This document shows, piece after piece, positions 1 through 6,181 of a stretch of 6,474 nucleotides of DNA. Numbering within the stretch: the stretch's first letter is position 1; every line of letters starts with the position of its first letter. A program made the translations under genes and the position numbers. The notes beneath the pieces are model-generated. The model saw only the letters and a program-made list of their open reading frames with translations. It was not told the DNA's origin and ran no database searches. Source of the stretch: Mesorhizobium sp. (lineage in GTDB: Bacteria; Pseudomonadota; Alphaproteobacteria; Rhizobiales; Rhizobiaceae); assembly GCA_019509685.1 (NCBI GenBank), contig JAEKLU010000083.1:1-6474 (forward strand), in the 5' to 3' direction.

Positions 1-297
1 ATCACCGCCGTCGCCGTCACCTATATCGACCCGGAACACTGGTTCGCCGGCGGCAAGCCGCTGGCCGAGCATGGCACCAACACGTTCTGGCTGGACATCA
101 AGGTCGTCGACGGCACCAACACCAAGCTCGAGCTCGAAGCCTATCTCAAGGCGATCTTCGAGGCCTTCGGCCGGCTGCTTGGCGGCGTGCATGAGGAAAG
201 CTACGCCTTCGTGCACGAAGTCCCGGCCGCGGCTTACGGCTATGGCGGCAAGACGCAGGAGTTCCGCTTCATCAGCGGGCGGCTGAAGGCGGCTTAG
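1..297 (+). CDS. Tautomerase-family protein, C-terminal part (5' end outside window)
   Basis: The reading frame is open from the first base to a TAG at 295-297, giving 98 residues of a protein whose start lies upstream. Visible stretches such as TAVAVTYIDPEHWFAGG, an LEAYLKAIFEAFGRLLGG helix and the ending AAAYGYGGKTQEFRFI resemble the second half of the roughly 130-residue tautomerase (4-oxalocrotonate tautomerase-like) proteins of rhizobia. Family members use an N-terminal proline as general base for keto-enol tautomerisation of small acids. That residue would lie outside the window, so activity cannot be judged. The substrate is unknown. The last 26 bp overlap the 3' end of the convergent RES toxin gene. 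The coding frame is well supported by codon bias; the family call rests on remembered similarity and is less certain than the frame itself. Confidence 0.68.
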   Translation: MTAVAVTYIDPEHWFAGGKPLAEHGTNTFWLDIKVVDGTNTKLELEAYLKAIFEAFGRLLGGVHEESYAFVHEVPAAAYGYGGKTQEFRFISGRLKAA

Positions 298-841
298 GCG
301 GTCTTCGCCCCTCCGCCCGCTCGGACTGTGCGCTATCTCGCAAAGGAGGATGCAGCCTTGTATCCAGGGCGAAATCCTCCTGAAGATGCAGCTTGTAAAG
401 GCCGCTGGCCTGGCCTGGATCGAACACCAGGTTCCAGCTATGCAGGGATACAGCGCTTGGAATCAGAAACAAGGAATGCTCTGCCAACAGACCGTCGCCA
501 AATTGCTGCTGGCCGGCGCCGGGAATGCCCGGCCGCAGCCAGTTCGCGTTTGGAATATCGTCGATTTTCACCACATGAAGCTTCGACGGATCGGTAATCT
601 CGAATGCGGTCAGCACGTGGCGGACCGTATCAAGCGTCCGAAACCCCTTGTGGACGGCCACCTCAAGAATGGCGGTCGAGGGGTCAATGGAGGCGTACAC
701 GGCCCTCACACCTTTGCTATTCCACCTTCCTCCGAGCTTGAAGGCACCCTCGCCGCTGTCCCAGGTCGCCTGAAAGCGCTGATGGTCAAGCCTCCAGCCG
801 AGGACATCTCCTTTTCCAAGAGAACCCGGCAATGGCGTCAC
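272..841 (-). CDS. RES-domain toxin of an Xre/RES toxin-antitoxin module
   Basis: This is a 189-residue cytosolic protein with RES-domain (PF08808) hallmarks in order: GWRL with R17, SGEGA at 29-33, GGRWNS at 37-42, VYAS with Y49, the AILE glutamate E60, and PSA with S129 ahead of N137. Arg, Tyr, Glu, Ser and Asn at such places form the NAD-binding site of the family. Characterised members (MbcT, ParT, P. putida Res) degrade or phosphorolyse NAD+ or ADP-ribosylate a target; which applies here is unknown. The start is GTG at 839-841, sharing GTGA with the antitoxin stop. No Shine-Dalgarno sequence is seen before it, so translation is probably coupled to the antitoxin. The family normally ends near a D-x-R-L motif (D160-L163 here). 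The further 26 residues are Arg/Pro-rich, unlike the domain, and run into the convergent tautomerase gene, which suggests a lost stop or a frameshift. Confidence 0.88.
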   Translation of the reverse strand: MTPLPGSLGKGDVLGWRLDHQRFQATWDSGEGAFKLGGRWNSKGVRAVYASIDPSTAILEVAVHKGFRTLDTVRHVLTAFEITDPSKLHVVKIDDIPNANWLRPGIPGAGQQQFGDGLLAEHSLFLIPSAVSLHSWNLVFDPGQASGLYKLHLQEDFALDTRLHPPLRDSAQSERAEGRRPPKPPSAAR

Positions 842-1323
842 GCGTAGACACCGTAGTCGAGGCGCTCGAGAAATTCCTGTACAAGGATAGTCCCCGGCGC
901 GGTGGCCAGCAGATCGATCGGCCTCCGGTCGTCTAGACCCATGGCCGGCTCAATCATCCATTTTTCGGCCGCTTCCTGAGTTCCAAGAACGGATGTGGCC
1001 TTGGTGAGAACCCTGGCGAAATTCCAGGTTCTGGAGCCCTGCTCCCGATTGAGGGTCCTGGAGTGATCCGATTTGTGCCGCTGAAATGTGCGCTCGCTCA
1101 TGCCGAATGCCGCCTCGAAGGCATCTGCATCAATGACTGTCAGTTGCCCGACAAGACTTTCCAGGGCCTGGCTCGGAATTCCATGCAGTATCATTTCGTG
1201 TGCCTCGAGCGGACTGGATAAGGAGAATCCGAGAACCTTCTGCCCGCCGAACAGATCGACCAGTCGTTCGAACTCCGGCTCCATGCGCGGTGCTTCGGCA
1301 AATCCCGTTGGAAAACTGGTCAT
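838..1323 (-). CDS. Xre/MbcA/ParS-type antitoxin (DUF2384) of the RES module
   Basis: This is a 161-residue protein and the first gene of the toxin-antitoxin pair. Residues about 55-84 contain an Xre-like helix-turn-helix (FGMSERTFQRHK). Residues about 100-161 match the MbcA/ParS/Xre toxin-binding domain (PF09722): RVLTKATSVLGTQEAAEKWM, an EPAMGLDDRRPIDLL segment, a T-x-x-G turn and the typical ending LERLDYGVYA. In known structures this domain blocks the RES active site and the protein also represses its own promoter. The ATG at 1321-1323 is preceded by GGAG (minus strand, 1331-1334) at 7 nt spacing, which supports this start. Its TGA overlaps the toxin GTG. Antitoxin first and RES toxin second is the usual order. 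A promoter with symmetric half-sites lies directly upstream, consistent with autorepression. Confidence 0.9.
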   Translation of the reverse strand: MTSFPTGFAEAPRMEPEFERLVDLFGGQKVLGFSLSSPLEAHEMILHGIPSQALESLVGQLTVIDADAFEAAFGMSERTFQRHKSDHSRTLNREQGSRTWNFARVLTKATSVLGTQEAAEKWMIEPAMGLDDRRPIDLLATAPGTILVQEFLERLDYGVYA

Positions 1324-1336
1324 GCTATTTCTCCGT

Positions 1337-1363
1337 CACGTGTCGCTTTATTTACGACATGTG
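1337..1363. promoter_or_regulatory. Candidate antitoxin operator (imperfect inverted repeat around the -10)
   Basis: CACGTGTCG (1337-1345) and CGACATGTG (1355-1363) form an inverted repeat that matches at 8 of 9 positions, with a 9 bp AT-rich spacer holding the predicted -10. The same bases also read as a direct repeat, CACGTGTC (1337) and CATGTGTC (1358), 21 bp apart, which is two helical turns. Either arrangement suits a dimeric or oligomeric Xre antitoxin repressing its own promoter. The assignment rests on position and symmetry only. Confidence 0.5.
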
Positions 1364-1377
1364 TCTATGCTTTTCAA
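1349..1377 (-). promoter_or_regulatory. Predicted sigma70-type promoter of the antitoxin-toxin operon
   Basis: Reading the minus strand, TTGAAA (1372-1377) is a good -35 and TAAATA (1349-1354) a fair -10, with a 17 bp spacer. Transcription would start near 1342 and leave a short leader with the GGAG ribosome site. The AT-rich block stands out in an otherwise GC-rich area. A second TTGAAAAGC copy lies 15 bp further upstream (1384-1392), so the exact -35 is not certain. Confidence 0.5.
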
Positions 1378-1442
1378 GCCGGTGCTTTTCAAATGAAGGG
1401 CGATTGCCTGGCCCATCGCTGGCATCGTTAGTCACGCCCGCA

Positions 1443-1470
1443 TTGACGTTGTCCTCCATTCCGCTACCCT
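1443..1470 (+). promoter_or_regulatory. Weak candidate promoter for the Aas-like gene
   Basis: TTGACG (1443-1448) is a good -35. A poor -10, TACCCT (1465-1470), follows at 16 bp. It lies 55 bp before the start codon in the 202 bp region between the divergent antitoxin and Aas-like genes, so some promoter for the latter is expected here. The -10 is GC-rich and the call is tentative. Confidence 0.3.
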
Positions 1471-1525
1471 CTGCGCTCGAAGCGGCCGCTCAAGAGCCGC
1501 GTCGAGGAGACTGGGAGAGAGCGGC

Positions 1526-3748
1526 ATGATCCTGACCCTGGCGCTGCTGGCGGGCCTTGTCTTTGCCTGGCTGCTGATCGGCGCGATCGAGACCTTCCGG
1601 CTCGACCTGCGCTTTACCCAGGCCCTGCTCTACGTGCCGTTCAAGCTCGCCTACCGCATCGACGACGGCCGCATCCGCATCGCCCGCGGCGCAAAGACGC
1701 CGGTCATCTATGTCATCTCGCATCAGTCGCGGCTGGAGCCGGCGCTGATGCTGTCGCTGCTGCCCGACGACACGCTGCATATCCTCGACGAGGCTTCCGC
1801 CCGCTCGCCCTGGCTGGAGCCGTGGCGCGAGCTTGGCCGCACCATCGCCTTCAACGCCGAACATGTCTTCGTCAGCCGCCGGCTGGTGCGGGTGCTAAAA
1901 GGCAAGGGCCGGCTCGCCGTCTATCTGCCCGACGACGTCGAGCCCGACATGAAGTCGTTCCGGCTGTTTCGCGCCGTCACCCGCATCGCCATGCAGGCCG
2001 ATGCCCGCATCGTGCCGATCTTCGTCGCCGGCGCGCGCGATCTGCCGGTGTCGCTGACGCCGAAGGAGAAAGCACCCCGTCACTGGTTCCAGCGCCTGTC
2101 GATCAGCGTGCTGGAGCCGATGACGATCGCCGAACTGGTGGCGCGCAACCCCGACATGGCTTCCAACACCAATGCGCTGTTCGACCGCTATGCCGAGGCG
2201 CGGCTCTATGGCACCAATCTCGACCGCGGCCTGTTCCTGGCGATGCGCGACGCCGCCGACCGCATCGGCCCGTCGCAGCCGATCATCGAGGACGTGATCT
2301 CGGGCTCGCTCAGCTACCGCAAGATGTTCATCGGCGCGCGCGTGCTCGGCCGCCGCTTCGAGGCGGTGACGGCGCCCGGCGAAGCGGTCGGCGTGCTTTT
2401 GCCCAACGCCAATGGCGTGGTGCTGTCCTTCGTCGGCCTGATCTCGGCGGGGCGCGTGGCGGCGATGATCAACTACACCGCCGGGCCGGCCAGCGTGACC
2501 GCCGCCGTCCGCACCGCCGTCATCCGGACGGTGGTTTCCTCCCGCGCCTTCATCGAGAAGGCAGCCATCGACGACGTCGTCGCCGCGGTCGAGGCGGGCG
2601 GGGCAAAAATGCTCTGGCTGGAGGATATCCGCGCCAGCGTGACGACCTTGGACAAGGTTGCGGCCGCGCTTTTGTGGCGGTTGCCGCTGCAGCGGCAGCT
2701 GGCCTCGAAGCCGGCCGTCATCCTGTTCACGTCCGGCTCGGAAGGCACGCCGAAAGCGGTGGTGCTGTCCAACCGCAATCTGCTCGCCAATGTCATGCAG
2801 GCCGAGGCGCGCGTCTCGGTCTCTCCGGCCGACATCCTCCTCAACGTGCTGCCGGTGTTCCATTCCTTCGGCCTGACCGGCGGCACCATCCTGCCGCTGG
2901 TGCTGGGGATAAAGCTGTTCCTCTACCCCTCGCCGCTGCACTACAAGATCATCCCGGAGATCGCCCGCAAGGTGAAGCCGACGGTGATGTTCGGCACCGA
3001 CACTTTCCTCGCCAATTATGCCCGCACCGCCAAGGACGGCGATTTCTCCAGCCTGCGCTTCGTGGTGGCCGGCGCCGAGGCCGTGAAACCGGAAACGCGG
3101 CGCACCTATCGCGACCGCTTCCAGGCTTCGATCGTCGAAGGTTTCGGGCTGACCGAGGCCGCCCCCGTGGTGGCGGTCAACACCGCCATCCATGGCCGCG
3201 ACGGCACGGTCGGACGGCCACTGCCGGCGATCCGCATGAAGCTCGAGCCGGTCGAAGGCATAGCCGAGGGCGGCCGGCTGTGGCTCGATGGCCCCAACAT
3301 GATGATGGGCTATATGACCGCCGACCGTCCCGGCGAATTGCAGCCGCTGGAAGGCTGGCACGACACCGGCGACATCGTGTCGGTCGACCGCGACGGCTTC
3401 ATCACCATTCGCGGCCGGGCCAAACGCTTCGCCAAGATCGCCGGCGAGATGGTCTCGCTCGGCGCGGTCGAGATGCTGGTGCAGTCGCTGTGGCCGGAGG
3501 AACGCCATGCGGCGGTGGCCGTGCCCGACAAAAGGCGCGGCGAGCGCATCGTGCTGGTTACCACCGCCGACGACGCCAGCGCCGAGCAGTTGCGCCAATT
3601 CGGCAAGAAAGCCGGCGCTGCGGAGCTGATGGTGCCCAACGACATCATCAAGGTGGATGAGATCCCGGTGCTGGGCTCCGGCAAGACGGACTACGTCTTG
3701 GCGCGCAAGCTGGCGATCGATCGGCTGGGGCTGGGGGTGGCGGCGTAG
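1526..3748 (+). CDS. aas: Aas-like bifunctional protein: PlsC-type acyltransferase fused to acyl-ACP synthetase
   Basis: This 740-residue protein resembles E. coli Aas (719 residues), which activates fatty acids with ATP onto ACP and transfers them to lyso-PE at the inner membrane. Residues 3-21 form one hydrophobic membrane segment, followed by a PlsC-like domain (about 35-205). The adenylating domain (about 225-735) is well preserved: P-loop FTSGSEGTPK (401-410), HSFGLTGG (446-453) and LYPSPLHYKI as in Aas, EGFGLTEAAP (538-547), DTGD (613-616), RGRAKRFAK and the C-terminal catalytic lysine K720 in GSGKTDY. The acyltransferase motifs deviate: the HX4D box reads H66-QSRL-E71, and the usual FPEGR reads LPDDV (134-138). 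That half may therefore be altered or inactive. The ATG follows GGGAG (1513-1517). No LplT-type transporter gene is adjacent and no such domain is fused. The nearby pssA and psd make PE, the parent of the expected lyso-PE substrate. A plain acyl-ACP synthetase role is the main alternative. Confidence 0.88.
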   Translation: MILTLALLAGLVFAWLLIGAIETFRLDLRFTQALLYVPFKLAYRIDDGRIRIARGAKTPVIYVISHQSRLEPALMLSLLPDDTLHILDEASARSPWLEPWRELGRTIAFNAEHVFVSRRLVRVLKGKGRLAVYLPDDVEPDMKSFRLFRAVTRIAMQADARIVPIFVAGARDLPVSLTPKEKAPRHWFQRLSISVLEPMTIAELVARNPDMASNTNALFDRYAEARLYGTNLDRGLFLAMRDAADRIGPSQPIIEDVISGSLSYRKMFIGARVLGRRFEAVTAPGEAVGVLLPNANGVVLSFVGLISAGRVAAMINYTAGPASVTAAVRTAVIRTVVSSRAFIEKAAIDDVVAAVEAGGAKMLWLEDIRASVTTLDKVAAALLWRLPLQRQLASKPAVILFTSGSEGTPKAVVLSNRNLLANVMQAEARVSVSPADILLNVLPVFHSFGLTGGTILPLVLGIKLFLYPSPLHYKIIPEIARKVKPTVMFGTDTFLANYARTAKDGDFSSLRFVVAGAEAVKPETRRTYRDRFQASIVEGFGLTEAAPVVAVNTAIHGRDGTVGRPLPAIRMKLEPVEGIAEGGRLWLDGPNMMMGYMTADRPGELQPLEGWHDTGDIVSVDRDGFITIRGRAKRFAKIAGEMVSLGAVEMLVQSLWPEERHAAVAVPDKRRGERIVLVTTADDASAEQLRQFGKKAGAAELMVPNDIIKVDEIPVLGSGKTDYVLARKLAIDRLGLGVAA

Positions 3749-3826
3749 GCGCGTCACTCTTCTGCTGGTTCTGAATACGTTGCCTGGCGCCACCTTGGCC
3801 GCGCCTTCATGCCGCACGCCATCGAG

Positions 3827-3856
3827 TGGACAATCTCAGGTGAGTGACCATTTACT
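3827..3856 (+). promoter_or_regulatory. Predicted promoter of the SDR-TetR operon
   Basis: TGGACA (3827-3832, 5 of 6 to TTGACA) and TTTACT (3851-3856, 4 of 6 to TATAAT) are separated by 18 bp, about 30 bp before the ribosome site of the oxidoreductase gene. It lies in the 140 bp gap after the Aas-like gene, which otherwise holds no visible gene or terminator. The palindrome at 3838-3861 covers its spacer and -10. Confidence 0.5.
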
Positions 3857-3861
3857 TACCT
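3838..3861. promoter_or_regulatory. Candidate TetR-family operator
   Basis: AGGTGAGT (3838-3845) and ACTTACCT (3854-3861) are inverted repeats matching at 7 of 8 positions around an 8 bp spacer. The total of 24 bp is within the usual range for TetR-type operators. It covers the -35/-10 spacer and the -10, where a bound dimer would block RNA polymerase. The likely ligand-responsive repressor is the TetR gene two positions downstream. I saw no second copy before that gene. Confidence 0.55.
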
Positions 3862-3888
3862 TAGAAAACGCAACGCGAGGAGGAGACC

Positions 3889-4686
3889 ATGGCAAAGATC
3901 CTTGTCACCGGCGGCACCGGGCACCTCGGGCGCGATCTGGTGCCGACCCTGATCAAATCGGGGCATGGCGTCAGACTACTGGCCAGAAAAGCACAACCAG
4001 ACATGGCCGTTGAGTGGGCAATTGGCGATCTGGCGACCGGAGACGGCCTGGAGGACGCACTGCTTGGCATCGACACCGTCGTGCATGCCGCGACTCTATC
4101 GCCTATCGCCAAGCGAGGCATGCGGCTCGTCGACTTCTTCTCCAGCCCGTCTGATGTCGACGTCGACGGCACGCGGCAACTGCTTGCCGCTTCGCAACGA
4201 GCTGGCATTGCCCATTTCATCTTTGTGTCGATCGTCGGCCTGGAAAGCAGCACCCTACCCTACAGTCGAGTGAAGCTGGCGGGCGAGCGCTTGGTGCGCG
4301 AGTCGTCGCTTTCCTGGTCTGTCATCCGCGCAACGCCGTTCTACTACCTTCTGGCAAAGATGCTTGGCGGGTTGACATGGCTGCCGGTTTGGCCGCTGCC
4401 GACGTCTGCGTCGAACCCGGTCGATACGCGCGACGTCGCCACCTACATCGCGCAGGCCGTCGATGACGGGAAACGCGGCATGCGGCCCGAGATCGGAGGC
4501 CCTGACATGATGCCGTTCTCGACCTTCGGCAGGCGATATCGAGATGCGTTGGGCCTCCGCCGTCTGGTAGTGCCGTTACCGGTCAGCCGGAGAATAAGCC
4601 TTGCCATGGGTCTGGTCGAGACGGCCGAGCACCTTGGCAAAAGACACTGGACGGACTGGCTTTCAGAGCACGAACGTCGGTCGTGA
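3889..4686 (+). CDS. NAD(P)-binding SDR-family oxidoreductase (atypical, NmrA-like)
   Basis: This is a 265-residue cytosolic protein. The N-terminus carries a Rossmann nucleotide-binding motif, TGGTGHLG (7-14), after the first beta strand. An arginine in LLARK (R33) at the end of the second strand suggests, without proving, preference for NADP(H). GDL (46-48), HAATLSP (66-72), VSIVG with S114, and a Y125-SRV-K129 pair follow the extended/atypical SDR plan, and a PVDTRDVA segment sits later in the fold. No substrate-specific signature is recognisable. Members act as reductases, epimerases or redox-sensing proteins. The start is well set: AGGAGG (3878-3883) lies 5 nt before the ATG. The gene is followed after 86 bp by a TetR-family regulator in the same orientation, and a palindrome covers its promoter, so it is probably the main target of that regulator. 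Codon choice looks less GC3-biased by eye than in the Aas-like gene. Confidence 0.85.
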   Translation: MAKILVTGGTGHLGRDLVPTLIKSGHGVRLLARKAQPDMAVEWAIGDLATGDGLEDALLGIDTVVHAATLSPIAKRGMRLVDFFSSPSDVDVDGTRQLLAASQRAGIAHFIFVSIVGLESSTLPYSRVKLAGERLVRESSLSWSVIRATPFYYLLAKMLGGLTWLPVWPLPTSASNPVDTRDVATYIAQAVDDGKRGMRPEIGGPDMMPFSTFGRRYRDALGLRRLVVPLPVSRRISLAMGLVETAEHLGKRHWTDWLSEHERRS

Positions 4687-4761
4687 CCATATCGATGTCG
4701 GCGGACTTCGCTGACGCGATGTTATCCTCGGTCGCGAGTCCCAACAAGACAGAGCAACACA

Positions 4762-4768
4762 AAGGAAA
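4762..4768 (+). promoter_or_regulatory. Ribosome binding site that sets the TetR start
   Basis: An AAGGAAA-type Shine-Dalgarno sequence lies a few bases before the ATG at 4773-4775. The frame is open further upstream, to a GTG at 4683 that overlaps the oxidoreductase stop as GTGA and an ATG at 4695. Neither has a comparable ribosome site, and the extra 30 residues do not look like part of a TetR domain. The 4773 start is therefore preferred. Confidence 0.55.
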
Positions 4769-4772
4769 GACA

Positions 4773-5366
4773 ATGAAGCCGCCCTCAAACGGACGCGAAC
4801 GGATCCTTCGTGAGGCCATTCGGCTGTTTGCCGATCGCGGATACGACCGCACGAGCATTCCCGAGATACAGGCCGCGGCAGGGCTGTCGCGGGGTTCGGG
4901 CGCTCTCTACAAGCACTACCCGTCGAAAGAGGCGCTGCTCACCGAGGCGATCGACCAGTTTGTCGGCATCGCGCGCGAGGGGCGGACGGAGCTTGATGAG
5001 ACATCATTGCCGATAGATCAAAAAGCGCGGCAACTCGTCGAGGGCATGCTGGCACGGCTCGGCGCCAACCGCGACGTGCTCAGGATTCTGTGGCGCGATC
5101 TGGAGCATTTTCCGGGTCTCAAGGCCACGGCACGGGACGAGATCATGCAAAGGACATATCTCGCCGTCGCGGAGTGGCTGCAAGAGCATCAGGAGAGCGG
5201 CCAGCTACGCCCTCATGACAGCGAAGCCGTGTCTGCCGTCATCGTCGGCAGCGCCGCCATGTTTCGCGTCTTTGAAGCGATCTGGGGCGAGCGCGCGATC
5301 GACATCAGCGACGAACGCTTCGCGTTGGCGTGGAGCGATCTGCTTCTGCGCGGACTGCAACCTTAA
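4773..5366 (+). CDS. TetR/AcrR-family transcriptional regulator
   Basis: With the preferred start this is a 197-residue protein, typical TetR length. Residues 8-56 form the N-terminal DNA-binding domain: RERILREAIRLFADRGYDRT, then SIPEIQAAAGLSRGSGALYKHYP-type helix-turn-helix residues with the hallmark LYKHYPSKEALL (45-56). The remainder is a helical ligand-binding and dimerisation domain that cannot be matched to a ligand by eye. It lies directly after the SDR gene, and a palindromic site covers the promoter in front of that gene. The simplest model is a repressor that controls the two-gene operon including itself and releases DNA on binding a small molecule handled by the oxidoreductase. 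Its TAA (5364-5366) overlaps the stop codon of convergent pssA through a shared TTAA, leaving no room for a terminator. An upstream start at 4683 would give 227 residues. Confidence 0.9.
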   Translation: MKPPSNGRERILREAIRLFADRGYDRTSIPEIQAAAGLSRGSGALYKHYPSKEALLTEAIDQFVGIAREGRTELDETSLPIDQKARQLVEGMLARLGANRDVLRILWRDLEHFPGLKATARDEIMQRTYLAVAEWLQEHQESGQLRPHDSEAVSAVIVGSAAMFRVFEAIWGERAIDISDERFALAWSDLLLRGLQP

Positions 5367-6178
5367 CCGATATCCGAAGGCGGCACCTTCTCGCCTTCGC
5401 GCATGGCTCGCTTCGAATAAGCGCGCACGGAGAACGGCAGGAACAGCAGATACCCCGCGACGGAAGCCGTCAGCGTGTACCAGGGATAGGTCATCAGGAG
5501 CAGGATGTAGAGCACGACGCCAAGGATGATCGGCAGCACCCTGTCGCCCGGCACCTTGACGCTCTTGCCGGAATAGACCGGCAGCCGGCTGACCAAAAGG
5601 AAGGCGACCAGCACGGTGAAGCCGGTGGCGATGAAGGCGACCGGACGGCTTGGCTCGATGCCCAGTCGCAGGAAGGACAAATAGAGCGGCAGCATGACCA
5701 GCACAGCGCCCGCCGGCGCCGGCACGCCGACGAAATACTCGGTCTGCCATGCCGGCTGGTCGTGGTCTTCGGTGAGCACGTTGAAGCGGGCAAGCCGCAT
5801 GCCGCAGGCGATGGTGAACAGAAGGGCGGCAATCCAGCCCGGCGATCCGGCGCGGTCGAGCAAGTAGGCATAGAGCACCAGCGCCGGCGCGACGCCGAAA
5901 TTGACGATGTCGGCCAGCGAATCCATCTGCGCGCCGAATTTCGAGGTCGCCTTCAGCATGCGCGCCAGCCGCCCGTCGATGCCGTCGAGAAAAGCGGCGA
6001 GCAGCACCATGACCACCGCCGTCTCGAAGCGGTTCTCGAAGGCGAAGCGAATGCCGGACAGGCCGGCGCAGATGGCAAGCACCGTCACCAGATTGGGCAG
6101 CACCATGCGCATCGGGATCTCGCGGATGCGCGGACCGCCGCTGGCATGGGCCTCGAACTTCTTGAAGGGCGCGCCCAC
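5363..6178 (-). CDS. pssA: CDP-diacylglycerol--serine O-phosphatidyltransferase (phosphatidylserine synthase)
   Basis: This is a 271-residue integral membrane protein that condenses CDP-diacylglycerol with serine to give phosphatidylserine and CMP, the committed step to PE. The CDP-alcohol phosphatidyltransferase signature D-x2-D-G-x2-A-R-x8-G-x3-D-x3-D is complete: D65, D68, G69, A72, R73, G82, D86 and D90. These residues bind the metal ions and CDP. About seven or eight hydrophobic segments cover residues 28-255, as in the membrane-bound PssA type, unlike the peripheral E. coli enzyme. The start is a GTG (6176-6178) 3 bp after the psd stop, in keeping with co-transcription. An in-frame Met at residue 23 is a less likely start, because it sits right at the first membrane segment. 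The 3' end shares TTAA with the convergent TetR gene. Confidence 0.93.
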   Translation of the reverse strand: MGAPFKKFEAHASGGPRIREIPMRMVLPNLVTVLAICAGLSGIRFAFENRFETAVVMVLLAAFLDGIDGRLARMLKATSKFGAQMDSLADIVNFGVAPALVLYAYLLDRAGSPGWIAALLFTIACGMRLARFNVLTEDHDQPAWQTEYFVGVPAPAGAVLVMLPLYLSFLRLGIEPSRPVAFIATGFTVLVAFLLVSRLPVYSGKSVKVPGDRVLPIILGVVLYILLLMTYPWYTLTASVAGYLLFLPFSVRAYSKRAMREGEKVPPSDIG

Positions 6179-6181
6179 CGT

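Noticed and set aside
350..847. A 165-codon plus-strand open frame opposite the RES toxin
   Set aside because: The opposite strand encodes a clear RES domain and this frame shows no family features.
1481..1500. AGCGGCCGCT palindrome and a GCGGC/GCCGC stem in the leader of the Aas-like gene
   Set aside because: Short GC-rich symmetry is expected by chance at this base composition, and there is no T-run or known leader motif to support a regulator or terminator.
1822..3660. A 612-codon plus-strand open frame inside the Aas-like gene
   Set aside because: It is an Arg/Pro-rich frameshadow typical of high-GC genes, with no domain or ribosome site.
1895..3817. Very long open frame (640 codons) on the minus strand antisense to the Aas-like gene
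   Set aside because: It mirrors a GC3-rich gene, its product is rich in His, Arg, Gly and Asp without recognisable domains, and the sense frame is a full Aas-like protein with all synthetase motifs.
3749..3826. Possible terminator after the Aas-like gene
   Set aside because: TGGCGCCA gives only a tiny palindrome, with no stable stem followed by a T-run.
4683..4772. Longer TetR N-terminus from the GTG at 4683 or the ATG at 4695
   Set aside because: There is no ribosome site, the extra residues are not TetR-like, and the ATG at 4773 has a good Shine-Dalgarno sequence and gives the usual length.
5205..5871. Minus-strand open frames overlapping tetR and pssA in other frames
   Set aside because: They are shadows of pssA and tetR, with Arg/Ala-rich products and no motifs.
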